Positions 48,180 to 58,991 of a stretch of DNA of 64,000 nt are shown here, piece after piece. How positions within the stretch are numbered: position 1 is the first letter of the stretch; every line of letters begins with the position of its first letter. The translations under genes were made by a program, and so were the position numbers. Origin of the DNA: UPXZ01 sp049840795 (GTDB lineage: Bacteria > Bacteroidota > Bacteroidia > Bacteroidales > Paludibacteraceae); NCBI GenBank assembly GCA_049840795.1, contig JASGJK010000005.1:1-64000 (forward strand), written 5' to 3'. The notes under the pieces are model-generated. The model was not told the DNA's origin. It made no database searches and saw nothing but the letters and a program-made list of their open reading frames with translations.

Positions 48180-51100
48180 TTATGCTTTTGTCTTTTTACG
48201 CCAACTGCCGCCATCATCGCAATATAGTGACGGTACAATGAGCAACGTTAAAACGGTAGAAACTGTCAACCCTCCAATAACGCTCACCGCCATCGGTTTC
48301 CACATTTCGGAACCTTCGCTGCTACTCAAAGCCATCGGCACCATACCCAGAATAGTAGTAGCCGTAGTCATCACTACCGGACGCAAACGCGAGTGTCCTC
48401 CTTTTACTACTGCCTGAATCACCCCCATTCCCCTTTCACGGTTCAGGTTGATATAATCCACCAGCACAATACCGTTCTTCACCACAATGCCCACCAGCAA
48501 AATAATACCGATAAACGACATCATATTAAAGGTTGTTCCGGATAGTACCAGCGTTAATGCCACTCCCGCAAATGCAAATGGAACGGAAATCATAATAATA
48601 AACGGATATACCAACGATTCGAACTGAGAAGCCATCACAATATAAACCAAAAGCACAATCAGCAATAACAATACGCCCATATCGGCAAATGATTCTTGTT
48701 GGTCAACGTACGTTCCACCAATTTGAGTATAAATATCAGAAGGCATATCAATTTTATCCAACACTTTATTGATGTTTGCGACCCCTTCGTCCATCGATAT
48801 TCCCGATAGGGTGGAAGAAACAGTCACCAAACGCTGGCGGTTTTTACGTTCAATGGTAGGCGGAGTTGATTTTTCTACAACTTTACCTACATCTTGTATT
48901 CTTATGGCTTGTCCCATATTATTGTAAATCAATATATTTTGTATATCGCTGATTGATTTACGGAAACGTGGGTCGTAAGATATACGGATGTTGTATTCGT
49001 CGCCGTCCTCACGATAAAGTGAGGCGGTCAATCCATTGATTCGGTTTTGGAGAAACGATGAAGCAGTAGCGACATTTAATCCGTTGATAGCTAATTTATC
49101 TCTATCAAAAACCACTTGAAATTCAGGAACATAATCTTGTCTGCTGATATTTATGTTTGCAAGCCCTTTAACGTTAGAAAGCCCATCTTTCACCTGTTTG
49201 GCTATTTTGTCCGTCTTTTCAAAATCATATCCGTAGATTTCGACATCAAGAGTAGATTGTCCACCCATCATCGACATTCCCCCACCAACGATTACATTTG
49301 ATTTTTGAATTTCGGGAGTCATTAAAATCGATTGACGAATGCTATCAGCTAACGCCATTACCGACATTTTTCTTTCTTTTAATGGTATCATTTTCAGACT
49401 CATCGAAACGATGTTGCTACCGTTGTTTTGCAGCGAACCCCATACGTTTGAACTACTTGCCGTTCCTACATTAAAACTGATCAATTCTATTTCTTTAAAC
49501 TTATTCTCCCACTCTTTTTGCATTTTCAGCGCCAATTCTCTTGATATTTCCATTCGAGTACCAACAGGCAACTCCATAGTTATGGCAAGACGACCATTAT
49601 CTTGTGCCGGAATAAACTCTGTGCCCGGAAATTTAGCGACCGTAAGCACAACCGTTATTACAATAAATAGCGTTGCAAATAAAAGTGTTTTTTTTCTATT
49701 ACGCGTAGTCCAGTTTACCAATGCCGCATAACTGTTGTCAAATTTATCCAAGAAACGTTCTATGGGTGAATATATCTTTTCAAATAACGTTGTATGCTGC
49801 CTGTCGTATCGTAACATTTGTGCCGAAAGCATCGGAGTAAGTGTCATAGCGCACACCAACGATACGGTTATAATAATTGTTACAATCCAGCCGAGTTGTG
49901 CAAACATAACCCCCGTCATACCGGTAATCATCGTCAGCGGGAAAAACACCGCGATAATTGTCAACGTGGAAGCAACCACCGAAAGAGACACCTCGTTTGT
50001 TCCGTGAATAGCGGCACTTTTAGGGCTACTACCCCGCTCAATATGTGTTGTTATATTCTCAAGTACCACAATAGCATCGTCCACTACCATACCAATGGCG
50101 ATGGATAGCGAACTCAACGATATGATATTCAACGACCCTCCCGTGGGATACAAATATATAAATGACGCAATTAACGATACCGGAATAGTGAGGATAATGA
50201 TAACGGTTGCTCTCCAGCGTCCCAAGAAAAACAACACTACTAATACTACAAACAAGAATGCGAATAAGATAGTTTCCGTTAATCCGGAAATGGTTTGTTT
50301 GATACTTTCCGATGTATCAAAAAGCACATTTAATTTCACGTCCGGAGGAAGATTCTTCTGTATTTCGGGAAGTACTTTCAAAACATTATCGGCTATATTC
50401 ACCGTATTGGCACCAGATTGTTTTTGAACAACGAGCATTGCTCCTTGTACTCCATTAATATATGTTTCCTGCAAACGTTCTTGTTTTGAATCTTGCACCG
50501 TGGGAATATCCGACAGATATATTGTTTTATCCCCCGAAGTTCCCACTACAATTTTATTTAATTCCGAAGGGTCTTTAAATTCACCTTCCACACGCATCGA
50601 ATAGGTTTGATTTCCTATATCAATACTTCCACCGGGTGTATTCAGGTTTTCCATACGAATGGCTTGTCCGATGCCTTCTACCGTCAGATGATATGCCTCC
50701 AATTTCAAAGGATCAAGATATACCTGAATTTCACGTTCCGGAGCGCCACTTACCGAAACGGCTCCTACCCCTTTGATACGCGCCAGTGGATTGGCTACGT
50801 TATCATCCAGCATTTTGTATAATCCCGGTAAACTTTTATCGGCGGTAGCCGAAATCATTACTACGGGAATCATATCGGTACTAAACTTGAATATAATAGG
50901 TTCTGTTGCGTCTTTGGGAAGATACGTTTTCACCATATTTAATTTATCGCGTACGTCATTTGTCAACACATCCAAATCTTCGCCATAGTCGAACTCTAAG
51001 GTGATGATAGAACGATTCTCTCTTGACGAAGAGGTAATTCTTTTCAGATTGGATACCGTATTTAGTGTATTTTCAAGCGGTTTGGTGATATTGGTCTCAA

Positions 51101-51275
51101 TATCGGAGGCGCTGGCACCATCGTAGCTTGTTATTACCATAATTGTGTTAGTTTCAATCTTTGGTAATAAATCAATGGGAATTTTATTCAGGGAAAAAAG
51201 CCCTAATATAATCACTCCCAAGAAAATGAGCATTGTCATTATCGGTTTTTTAACCGCTGCTTCGTAAATTTTCAT
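48180..51275 (-). CDS. RND efflux pump inner-membrane transporter (AcrB/HAE1 family)
   Basis: 1031-residue proton-driven transporter. N-terminal TM1 (KPIMTMLIFLGVIILGLFSL) precedes the first large periplasmic loop. The TM4 proton-relay pair is in GMVVDDAIVVLENI, as in hydrophobe/drug exporters. A second half repeats the topology (GILLVGIVVKNGIVLVDYIN, RLRPVVMTTATTILGMVP). It forms a tripartite pump with the MFP and TolC-like proteins encoded upstream. The HAE1-type DD pair argues against a heavy-metal pump. Substrates are unknown. Intact. Confidence 0.95.
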   Translation of the reverse strand: MKIYEAAVKKPIMTMLIFLGVIILGLFSLNKIPIDLLPKIETNTIMVITSYDGASASDIETNITKPLENTLNTVSNLKRITSSSRENRSIITLEFDYGEDLDVLTNDVRDKLNMVKTYLPKDATEPIIFKFSTDMIPVVMISATADKSLPGLYKMLDDNVANPLARIKGVGAVSVSGAPEREIQVYLDPLKLEAYHLTVEGIGQAIRMENLNTPGGSIDIGNQTYSMRVEGEFKDPSELNKIVVGTSGDKTIYLSDIPTVQDSKQERLQETYINGVQGAMLVVQKQSGANTVNIADNVLKVLPEIQKNLPPDVKLNVLFDTSESIKQTISGLTETILFAFLFVVLVVLFFLGRWRATVIIILTIPVSLIASFIYLYPTGGSLNIISLSSLSIAIGMVVDDAIVVLENITTHIERGSSPKSAAIHGTNEVSLSVVASTLTIIAVFFPLTMITGMTGVMFAQLGWIVTIIITVSLVCAMTLTPMLSAQMLRYDRQHTTLFEKIYSPIERFLDKFDNSYAALVNWTTRNRKKTLLFATLFIVITVVLTVAKFPGTEFIPAQDNGRLAITMELPVGTRMEISRELALKMQKEWENKFKEIELISFNVGTASSSNVWGSLQNNGSNIVSMSLKMIPLKERKMSVMALADSIRQSILMTPEIQKSNVIVGGGMSMMGGQSTLDVEIYGYDFEKTDKIAKQVKDGLSNVKGLANINISRQDYVPEFQVVFDRDKLAINGLNVATASSFLQNRINGLTASLYREDGDEYNIRISYDPRFRKSISDIQNILIYNNMGQAIRIQDVGKVVEKSTPPTIERKNRQRLVTVSSTLSGISMDEGVANINKVLDKIDMPSDIYTQIGGTYVDQQESFADMGVLLLLIVLLVYIVMASQFESLVYPFIIMISVPFAFAGVALTLVLSGTTFNMMSFIGIILLVGIVVKNGIVLVDYINLNRERGMGVIQAVVKGGHSRLRPVVMTTATTILGMVPMALSSSEGSEMWKPMAVSVIGGLTVSTVLTLLIVPSLYCDDGGSWRKKTKA

Positions 51276-51355
51276 TATAATTGGTTGAATTATTTATTCG
51301 TTAATTTGCTAAATAGTTGATTAACATAGAAGATTCATCAGAAGTGATTTACTTC

Positions 51356-52375
51356 TTACTTCACCACATTTACAGCGGCTCCGTCAACTAACTTAGATTG
51401 ACCTGCCACTACCACTTGTGTACCGGTAGGTATTCCGGAAGTCACTTCATACTCGGTATCAAGACGCTGCCCTAATTCTACTTGTGTATAAGTTACTTTG
51501 CCATTGTTGTAAATATATACAAAACGGGCTCCGGAACCAGCTTGTTTCACCACCGATAAATCAGGTACCACCACGTGCTTCAATGTACCGAAGTTCATTT
51601 TTACACGTGCGAACATTCCCGGACGAACTTTATTATTGTTGTTTTGCAGTTTTATTTCCACCGGGAAAGTTCTGGTGCGGTCATCAATCGTAGGATAAAT
51701 CAAACTTATTTTACCGGTATAGTGCTCACCGGGAAAAACATCTACACTGATGTCAGCGGGCATTCCTATTTTTATTTTTGAATAAAAACTTTCAGAGACA
51801 TTTACCATCAGTTTCACCGGATTGATTTGCATCACCGTCAGTACCGGCAATTGTCCTGAATACAAGTCACCGTTTTCATAATTTTTTGCCGTTACCACTC
51901 CGCTGATGGGGCTTGTTAGGTATGTGTTTTCGTTTAGCGTATTCATCGAAGCCACCGCCTGGTCTAATTGTACCTTCATATTATCTACATCCATTTGAGA
52001 AGCCCCGCCAACGGCAAGAAGATCTTTTAAACGGTTGTAGTTTCGACGAAGATTATCTATCTGTACCTGTGAGTTTTCGAGATTAACAGCGTCCATCTGC
52101 GCTACGCGTTGACCCTTTGCAACATAATTGCCTACTTCCACCATAATCCTTCTGATTCTACCCGGTGCCAAAGGAGCAATGTTATTTTTATTTTCGGGCT
52201 CTACGGTGGCGGTAAATTCCTGTACTTGTTGTACGTCTCTTTCAAATACCTGTGCAATTTTCACGTTCGGTTTTGTTTCTGCCGGCTTTGCCTCTTTTTT
52301 TGCAGAATTGCCACACGAATTCAATGCTAATGTTAATGCTAAAAAGCTACTAACTATAAACTTAAAGTTTCTCAT
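51356..52375 (-). CDS. RND efflux periplasmic adaptor (membrane fusion protein, lipoprotein)
   Basis: 339 residues. The signal peptide ends in a lipobox-like LALNSCGN, so the protein is probably a lipoprotein (Cys21). A beta-barrel/lipoyl arrangement follows: FTATVEPENKNNIAPLAPGRIRRIMVEVGNYVAKGQRVAQMD, a helical hairpin (about 95-140), SPISGVVTAKNYENGDLYSG and a C-terminal barrel (GMFARVKMNFGTLKHVVVPDLSV). It links the inner-membrane pump to the TolC-like channel. It lies 80 bp upstream of the pump gene and 30 bp after the TolC gene. Confidence 0.94.
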   Translation of the reverse strand: MRNFKFIVSSFLALTLALNSCGNSAKKEAKPAETKPNVKIAQVFERDVQQVQEFTATVEPENKNNIAPLAPGRIRRIMVEVGNYVAKGQRVAQMDAVNLENSQVQIDNLRRNYNRLKDLLAVGGASQMDVDNMKVQLDQAVASMNTLNENTYLTSPISGVVTAKNYENGDLYSGQLPVLTVMQINPVKLMVNVSESFYSKIKIGMPADISVDVFPGEHYTGKISLIYPTIDDRTRTFPVEIKLQNNNNKVRPGMFARVKMNFGTLKHVVVPDLSVVKQAGSGARFVYIYNNGKVTYTQVELGQRLDTEYEVTSGIPTGTQVVVAGQSKLVDGAAVNVVK

Positions 52376-52405
52376 ATTTAATTATTTTATCTGTTTTTTT
52401 CAATA

Positions 52406-53755
52406 TTAATTTGTCTTTTCTCCAAGAATTTTTTCTAAATCGGATTTGGCTGTTAAATAGTCGGCAATAGCCTGATGGTATGACAATCGAGATTGCGTTA
52501 TTGCTAATGAGGCATTCTGTAATTCAATCATTGTACCGGCACCATTTTCGTATCTTTTCGAAGAAATGGTATATGCTTTTTGTGCAAGTTCTATGCTTTT
52601 GCTTGCGGCATCTACTTGTTTCACCGTTTTGTTCATTCGGTCCATCGTGGAAAGTGCCTGCATTTGAAGCGAATTTTTGGTTTGTTCTCTTTGATAAACC
52701 AATTCTTCGTCCTGGATTTTTATTTTCTTTTCTTTAGGAATGTTTGTAAGAATTCCTGTAAGAGGTACATTCAAAGTTAACCCTACTACTAAGCCCGAAC
52801 TTAACCACTCATTCAAAGCGGGTACTGTAACGGGAAGCTCTCCAAATTTTAATGAATAAGATTTGGCAACCGTTCCTGCATATCCGTATTGACTAAAAGC
52901 TGCCAATGTAGGCAGGCGCTGAGATTGTTGTAATTTCAAAGACCTTTGAACTTGTAAACGGCTAATATCCAATTGTTTTAAGTCGGAATTGTTCTCTAAA
53001 GAAATATCCTCAACTTTATTCATTGCTACCACCTGATCCTTATAATAGGAAAGATTACCAACCACATTAATCGGCGTGGCAAAATCAATTCCCATCAGAA
53101 TTTTCAAATATGTTTTGGCTTGCTCAATCCCATTTTCTGTTTGCAGTATTGTAGGCAAAAGATTATTAACTTGTACTTCAGCCGAAATATAATCGTAAGC
53201 AGCAAGTGTACCTACCTCATAACCTTTCTTTGCAACTTCGTAATTCTTTTTGGCAACGTCATACCCGTCTTTCAATACAGTATATGAGTCTTGCGCAACA
53301 AGGACATTATAATATGCCTTTGTGACTTCGTTTCGCAAATTTATTCTCGAAGCATTTGCATTTTCTGTTGCAGCTTGCATTTCAATCGTAGTAAGCTTTA
53401 TACTGTGCCATAATGCTGGTGCATATAAAGGTAGCGATAGTGACAGACCTAATGTTGTATTGAAATCGGTAGGAGAATCCATAATCGTTCCAAACATACT
53501 CGTTTTAGCCGGCGCCAGATATTTTGAATATCGAGCTGAACCTTCCACATTTGGAATCAAAGCATACCAAGCGCTTTTCTTTGAATAGTCCACTCGCTCA
53601 ATCTCTTTATCGGCAATTTTGATGGTAGGACTTTCGCTCATCGCAATGTCAATGGCTTGTGCCAGTGTTATCTGAACCGTGTCCTGTTTTTGTTGCCCTT
53701 TCACTGTGGCAAACAAAATCACACAGACGAATAAAATTAAATTCTTCTTTTTCAT
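52406..53755 (-). CDS. TolC-family outer membrane efflux protein
   Basis: 449 residues. Signal peptide 1-20 (LFVCVILFATVKGQQ). The rest is mostly long amphipathic helices in two homologous halves (IDIAMSESPTIKIADKEIERV, then DISLENNSDLKQLDISRLQVQRS), the TolC pattern of outer-membrane barrel plus periplasmic tunnel. It is the outer channel of the RND pump, placed between the TetR gene and the adaptor gene. The phylum often has TolC proteins shorter than E. coli TolC, as here. Confidence 0.93.
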   Translation of the reverse strand: MKKKNLILFVCVILFATVKGQQKQDTVQITLAQAIDIAMSESPTIKIADKEIERVDYSKKSAWYALIPNVEGSARYSKYLAPAKTSMFGTIMDSPTDFNTTLGLSLSLPLYAPALWHSIKLTTIEMQAATENANASRINLRNEVTKAYYNVLVAQDSYTVLKDGYDVAKKNYEVAKKGYEVGTLAAYDYISAEVQVNNLLPTILQTENGIEQAKTYLKILMGIDFATPINVVGNLSYYKDQVVAMNKVEDISLENNSDLKQLDISRLQVQRSLKLQQSQRLPTLAAFSQYGYAGTVAKSYSLKFGELPVTVPALNEWLSSGLVVGLTLNVPLTGILTNIPKEKKIKIQDEELVYQREQTKNSLQMQALSTMDRMNKTVKQVDAASKSIELAQKAYTISSKRYENGAGTMIELQNASLAITQSRLSYHQAIADYLTAKSDLEKILGEKTN

Positions 53756-53769
53756 ATTTGTAGTTATTC

Positions 53770-54380
53770 TTAATTATTATCTTTTGAAAGTTTATTTTGT
53801 ACGTATTCAAATCCTTTTTCGTTGGTCACTAACCGAAGTGTCAAGTCTATTATAAAATTTGTCAAACGTTTTTCCTTTATTTTTGGTTCGGAAGCAAGCA
53901 TCTCCTCGTACAACGTTTTTATTGGCGCCGAGTGAAACAGCGATACCAACTCTACATCCATATCGCTCCGGTAATATCCTTCTTCTATCCCTTTCAAGAG
54001 ATTTTGTTCAAAATCGGCTTTAACCTGCATTCTTTGCTCCTTTTAAATCTATTAAAAATTTCGGGATAATATTTCTGCAAATCATGTATAAATAAATGAG
54101 GACGCTTCCCTTCTGCTTTCTTTACTTCTTTAATAATTTGAACTAAAGCATCAATTGCATTCTTATTTTTATAAATATCACAAAATTTTGTATTACTGCA
54201 TTCCTTAAAATATCCTATTACTGACACAATCAAATCTTCCTTTTGTGGAAAATACTTATAAAATGTTTTTTTTGAGATATGAATATCGTTACAAATATTA
54301 TCTACTGAAACATTTCGAATGCCAAACTGGATAAATCTTTCTTCGGCAGATTTAATTATATCGTTTACTATTTTATCCAT
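53770..54380 (-). CDS. TetR-family transcriptional regulator (one frameshift)
   Basis: About 203 residues when joined. The N-terminal HTH is clear: RFIQFGIRNVSVDNICNDIHISKKTFYKYFPQKEDLI. The C-terminal ligand-binding half (GIEEGYYRSDMDVELVSLFHSAPIKTLYEEM) is in another frame. The break lies near 54025-54040, among A and G runs; correction joins FKRSKE to MQVKADFEQNLLKG. It is the first gene of the efflux operon, so autoregulation with derepression by a pump substrate is the likely mode (inference). Confidence 0.85.
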
Positions 54381-54399
54381 GATTATTAAAATTTGCGTG

Positions 54400-54407
54400 C
54401 AAAATTA
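54400..54407 (-). promoter_or_regulatory. Candidate -7 box of the TetR-efflux operon
   Basis: On the minus strand TAATTTTG matches TAnnTTTG and lies 20 nt before the TetR ATG. A CTTG about 16 nt upstream could be a weak -33 box. The remaining 54381-54554 region shows nothing else clear. Confidence 0.5.
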
Positions 54408-54554
54408 CACAAAAACATAAATACAAGTATTACATTTCTATAAATTATTTGTGTTAAAATATATTTAACAAAATCAAATCACTATAAAACAGACTACTAT
54501 GCGTGCATAAAGGAAACTTAAAAACTAAAATAGTTTCCAAGTTGACAAATAAAA

Positions 54555-54613
54555 AAGATGGAATAAGACTCCATCTTCACAAATCTGTCTCTTTTTGTCA
54601 AAAAAAGACAGAT
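54555..54613 (-). terminator. Tandem hairpins, terminator of the CYTH gene
   Basis: Two hairpins follow the CYTH stop on the minus strand. The nearer (54583-54613) has ATCTGTC / GACAGAT arms plus A/T pairing. The farther (54555-54577, AAGATGGA / TCCATCTT) is followed by TTTTATTTG on the minus strand and looks like an intrinsic terminator. Confidence 0.75.
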
Positions 54614-54615
54614 GT

Positions 54616-55095
54616 TTATTCCCAATTTTTGTAGGGGTGTTTTGAAATATAGGAATTGTAATACCGCTTGTCATACGTTACTTCTTCACCGAGCCAATCG
54701 GGCTTTAAGAAAATTTCATTCTCTGATTCCAATTCTAATTCGGCAATCAGCAATCCTTCATTTTCATTATGAAATACATCTATCTCAAACGTTTTTCCTG
54801 CAAATATCACTTCATAACGTGTTTTATCGATTATACCGGCATCACAAAGTTCCAATAATTCCTTTGCATCGTTCAGAGAAATCTCTTTTTCCCATTCAAA
54901 ACGGCTAAAACCGTTTTCGTTTACTTCACCTTTGATGGTGAGGAACGCTTTTTCACCTTTTGAGCGCACACGAACGGTACGTTTTCCATCGGCACACAAA
55001 TAACCTTGTGTAATGCGATAATTCCCGGATGATAAATGCTTAAATTCACCGTTGACCAAAAATTTTCTCTCTATTTCTATGTGTTTATTGTTCAT
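54616..55095 (-). CDS. CYTH-domain protein (triphosphate tunnel metalloenzyme)
   Basis: 159 residues. The family signature ExExK is at the N-terminus (EIERKFLV; Glu7, Glu9, Lys11). Arg/Lys/Glu-rich strands follow (TVRVRSKGEKAFLTIKGEV, RFEWEKEIS, ELELESENE), forming the tunnel that binds triphosphates and metal. Known members hydrolyse inorganic triphosphate or thiamine triphosphate, or make cAMP; which applies here is not readable. It is 30 bp downstream of the nuclease gene on the same strand. Confidence 0.9.
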   Translation of the reverse strand: MNNKHIEIERKFLVNGEFKHLSSGNYRITQGYLCADGKRTVRVRSKGEKAFLTIKGEVNENGFSRFEWEKEISLNDAKELLELCDAGIIDKTRYEVIFAGKTFEIDVFHNENEGLLIAELELESENEIFLKPDWLGEEVTYDKRYYNSYISKHPYKNWE

Positions 55096-55125
55096 TTTAT
55101 GAGGTTAATCCAATAGATACTTTTT

Positions 55126-58024
55126 TTAATATCGAGGTCGTCTTCTATCTTCTACAAATAATATTGAAAGCACAATATTTCGCATGGTTGTAGCGCTTGC
55201 TGCTTGCGTAAAGGGTATTTCCGTATCAAATATTTCTTCCAGCAGCGTGGTCATCTTTTCGGTAAATTCGACTTCGTAATCAGCAAAATCTTCTACTTGC
55301 AGGGTTACATTTCTTTCGGGTTTCTGTACGATATCTGTATCGAAACTGTTACTAAATATATTTCTCACGTAATATATTTGCGGTACAATCGACTTATTGT
55401 CAGCATATTTCCGATAAAGCAAACTATACAAAAATGTTTGAAGCACATATTTTGGGCGGTTATCTTTGTCGTGCCCGAAAACCTCATCCAAATCTTTAAA
55501 ATTCAGGTTTCCCGTTCCAGACTTATAGTCAATCACCCGTACCGTACCTTCTTTTTCTTCCGCCCGGTCGATAATTCCTTTCAGGTTAACCGAAAATGCG
55601 CCATCGAAAACTGCAAGCGAAATTCGTTCCGTTTTTTCCGAAGCAAGATAGGTAAACGGCGTTTTTGTTTTGTCGTAAGCCAGTACCTGACGAATGTATT
55701 TTTCTATCACTTTTGCTATCAGCAAATAGTTTCCTTCCAACTGAATTTCGGTATTCTTTTTTTTGAAATATTTCCGAAAACGCAATACGTACCAATTTGC
55801 CGATGTAGAGCGGATTGTTCAACACCGTGTCTATATGTGAGGCATTGACCACTTTTCCTTCCAATGGAAGATAAATATCTTGCATTACACGGTGTAAAAG
55901 CGTACCGAACATATTTGCTTCGATGTTTTCGGCTACTTCATCGGCTTCTTCTACCCTCTCGATTTGCGAAAAATAAAATTTCAACGGGCAGTCGATATAA
56001 TTATTCAGTGAACTTGCCGAAAATGCTTTAGCATCTCCCGTTTGCGCTGTAAATCGCATCAATTTTTCCATTACATCGGGTGTTTTATGCACCTCTATGG
56101 ACTTATTTGTGGGAAAACGTATGTCAAACGCTAAATTTTTAAGTGCTAACTTTACACCGTAATGATACTCTAACTGATAGGCGAAACGACTCATCTCACC
56201 TGTTTGTCCGGCGTCAATGCGTGTGTCGTAGAGGAAGAATATGCGTTTTGCCCGCTGTATTAGTCGATAAAAATTGTAAGAAGCTATAGCATCTCTATTT
56301 TCGATGGTTGGTAAGGCAAAGGCTCGGCGTAAATTATACGGAATAAAACTGTTGGAATTGCTTTTGTTCGGGAATAAACCCTCGTTGAAAGAACAAATAA
56401 TTACATTTTCAAAATCCAGTCCTCGTGTCTCAAGTGTTCCCATAATTTGCACTCCTTCAAGAGGTTCGCCTTCAAAAGGTATTGTCAACCCTGATGTTAA
56501 CTGTTTGATAATACGCACCATCGTATCTACAGAGATTTCAATATCGTCCGGTGATTTTGATAAAATATCCTTTAATCGGTTCAGCGTGGTGTAATATTCA
56601 TACAAAAAATCTTTATCGATTTCTACCTTTTTATTTTTATCGGATATTTTTTTTACCTCTAAATACAAATTTTTCAATATATGTAGCAGGTAATCGAGAA
56701 ATGCGCCGGAATGATCACAAGCATTGAATACATCCGATGAAAAGCTATTGAACGAGAAGGCATCTTGTTCTACAAAAATTTTATTTTCTTCGATTATTTT
56801 CTTCGACATCAACCGGGCATCTTCTCTGCAAAGTAACTGAATATATGGATGATGCAGTATATTTTGCACGGTTTGATAATAGTATGCTACCCCTCCACTT
56901 ACATTGCGTTTTCTGCGTTGCAATTCAAATAAATACTCGACAAATGCCGAAACAGGCGTTGACTTGATGGGAAAACCCATTGTTACATTTACTTTCTCTA
57001 TTTGTGCAGGAAGCGAATATAACATTGGAAGAAGTAAGTTTTCGTCCGGCAATACTACGGCTGTTTCCGTCCAATTCTTACATTCGCCATTGGCGGGATA
57101 AAGTTTGTCCAACAAACGGCAAGTCTCTTTAGCCTGCCCTACGGAAGACGGAACAGAAATAAGTTCAAATATCTTATTTTTCAGCGGATTATCTTCTTTT
57201 TCAATATTTAGTTTTGAGGGAAACAATTTCAAATTTTCTCGACAAAACATTGACGCGGGATTGTCTTCATCCGTTAATTGTTCACCTTCGTAATCCCAAT
57301 AAAAATCTGCCTGATTCCTTTTCAATAATTGTTCAAACAGCTTTTTCTCGCACGGATTAAGCGCGTTGAAACCGACAAAGACAAACTGTTTATGAAGAAA
57401 AAACGTTATTTCTTCGTAATTTTCGAGTCGGGTAACCACATTGCGGCAAATCATCGCATCTGTGCCCAAATTTGCCTGCGTCAGATCGGCTCGTAGTTGT
57501 TTATAAATGGGATAGAGCACACGCCAAACAGCAATAAAATCTTCCTGTGTTTTCTTCTCCGTGACCGGTAAAAAATGTTCCCAAAATTGCTGCAAAGCCT
57601 TCACCTGTTCTTCTGAAAACACATTGAAAAGGCGATCAATTTCTTTTAATTCGGTTACATTTGTGAATAACTGCTCTACGTCCACAAGGTACCTATCTAC
57701 TTCATCAAAGTCGTTAATTAACATTTCGCCCCATCCGGCAAATACATCAAACGTCTCTTCACGTTTGCTTATTTGTCTAAAAATAACATAAAGTCGAAAC
57801 AGCAACTCGGTTTTGTCAGCCGGCAATTGTGTAGAAGCGGCATTAAACAGTTCGTTCACCGCCACTACTTCGGGCGAAAAAACCGGACTTTCAATGATTT
57901 CAGACAGATATTTTTGGAAAAAAAGCCCGGCGCGCTTATTGGGAAAAACAAACGTAAAATGGCTAATATCTTGCTGATATTCATTATAAAAAGCCTTCGC
58001 AACCCGAAAAAGAAATGGAGTCAT
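55126..58024 (-). CDS. AddB-like PD-(D/E)XK nuclease/inactive helicase (one frameshift)
   Basis: About 966 residues. The N-terminal half is an UvrD-like helicase fold without a clear Walker A (FVFPNKRAGLFFQKYLSE), as in AddB-type subunits. The C-terminus carries the nuclease motif GIIDRAEEKEGTVRVIDYKSGTGN (D...DYK), followed by QTFLYSLLYR. TRGLDFENVIICSFNEGLFP is a UvrD-like motif. The frame breaks near 55750-55765 in a run of nine T; correction gives EIFQKKNTEIQLEGNYLL. It probably acts in recombinational repair with an AddA helicase, but no addA gene is next to it in this window. Confidence 0.82.
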
Positions 58025-58201
58025 AAAATTTTCAAAAATCGTTGTGCTAAATTACATAAAAATATTCATTCCGTGTCATATTTTTATTTTTTGTACGGTA
58101 TAAATTACCAAAAATAGTTGAATCATTAGAAAAGCAAAGCGCCACACATTACACATTATTGAAAAAATATTAAGTTTCAGCCATTTTAATACTCTTAAAA
58201 A

Positions 58202-58281
58202 TACATTTGTAAGAAATTTTCAATTAAATTCGCAACCTGATAATAAATTTTCAGTAAACCTAGGGAGGTATTAATATCTCC
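58202..58281 (+). promoter_or_regulatory. Promoter box and palindromic leader of the DUF554 gene
   Basis: TACATTTG (58202-58209) is a candidate -7 box 105 nt before the ATG at 58314. In the leader an 18-bp palindrome (58264-58281, GGAGGTATTAATATCTCC with one G-T pair) could be an operator or a small RNA hairpin. The rest of 58025-58313 shows no gene. Confidence 0.45.
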
Positions 58282-58313
58282 AATAAATTAACTATCAACA
58301 TAAATCAAGCACA

Positions 58314-58991
58314 ATGATCGGAACCATTGTAAATACAGTTGCGGTAATCGCAGGCGGGAGCATCGGACTATTATTAAAAAAAGGAATGCCCGAACGGATG
58401 AAAACTATTTATTTTCAGGCAGTAGGATTATTTACTATTGCCATCGGAGTTACGATGGTGTATAATATGCAACATATCCTGATAGTTGTTTCGAGCCTGG
58501 CTGTAGGGTCATTAATCGGCGAATGGTTAAATCTTGAAGCACGCGCCGAAAAGCTGACCAATCAATTAAAACATCGCTTTAAAATTGGTAACGAACGGTT
58601 TTCCGAAGGATTAATCACTTCTTTTCTGCTTTTTTGCATCGGTTCGATGACCATTATCGGCGCTATAAACGAAGGACTTGGCATCTCTTCCGATTTGCTC
58701 TATACCAAATCGCTAATGGATTTATTTTCTGCAATGTTACTCGCATCCGCTTTTGGCTCCGGAGTTATCTTTTCAGCTATTCCTTTATTTCTTTTTCAGG
58801 GTTTAATCACCCTCATAGCAATGTTTGCAGGCGATTTTCTTTCAAAAGACATTATTGCGGGGTTAACAGCGCTGGGAGGCATACTGTTGATTGGCTTAGG
58901 CATAAACATATTGGAATTAAAGAAACTTCGTGTAATTAATATGCTTCCGAGCCTTATTATTATCATTCTTCTGATGTCCGTTTTTATTTAA
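58314..58991 (+). CDS. DUF554 family membrane protein
   Basis: 225 residues with about six hydrophobic segments. The N-terminus MIGTIVNTVAVIAGGSIGLLLKKGMPERM and the later VGSLIGEWLNLEARAEKLTNQLKHRF are the hallmark of the DUF554 family (YqgA-like), whose function is unknown. It precedes the carboxylase genes by about 130 bp, which may be chance. Intact. Confidence 0.9.
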   Translation: MIGTIVNTVAVIAGGSIGLLLKKGMPERMKTIYFQAVGLFTIAIGVTMVYNMQHILIVVSSLAVGSLIGEWLNLEARAEKLTNQLKHRFKIGNERFSEGLITSFLLFCIGSMTIIGAINEGLGISSDLLYTKSLMDLFSAMLLASAFGSGVIFSAIPLFLFQGLITLIAMFAGDFLSKDIIAGLTALGGILLIGLGINILELKKLRVINMLPSLIIIILLMSVFI

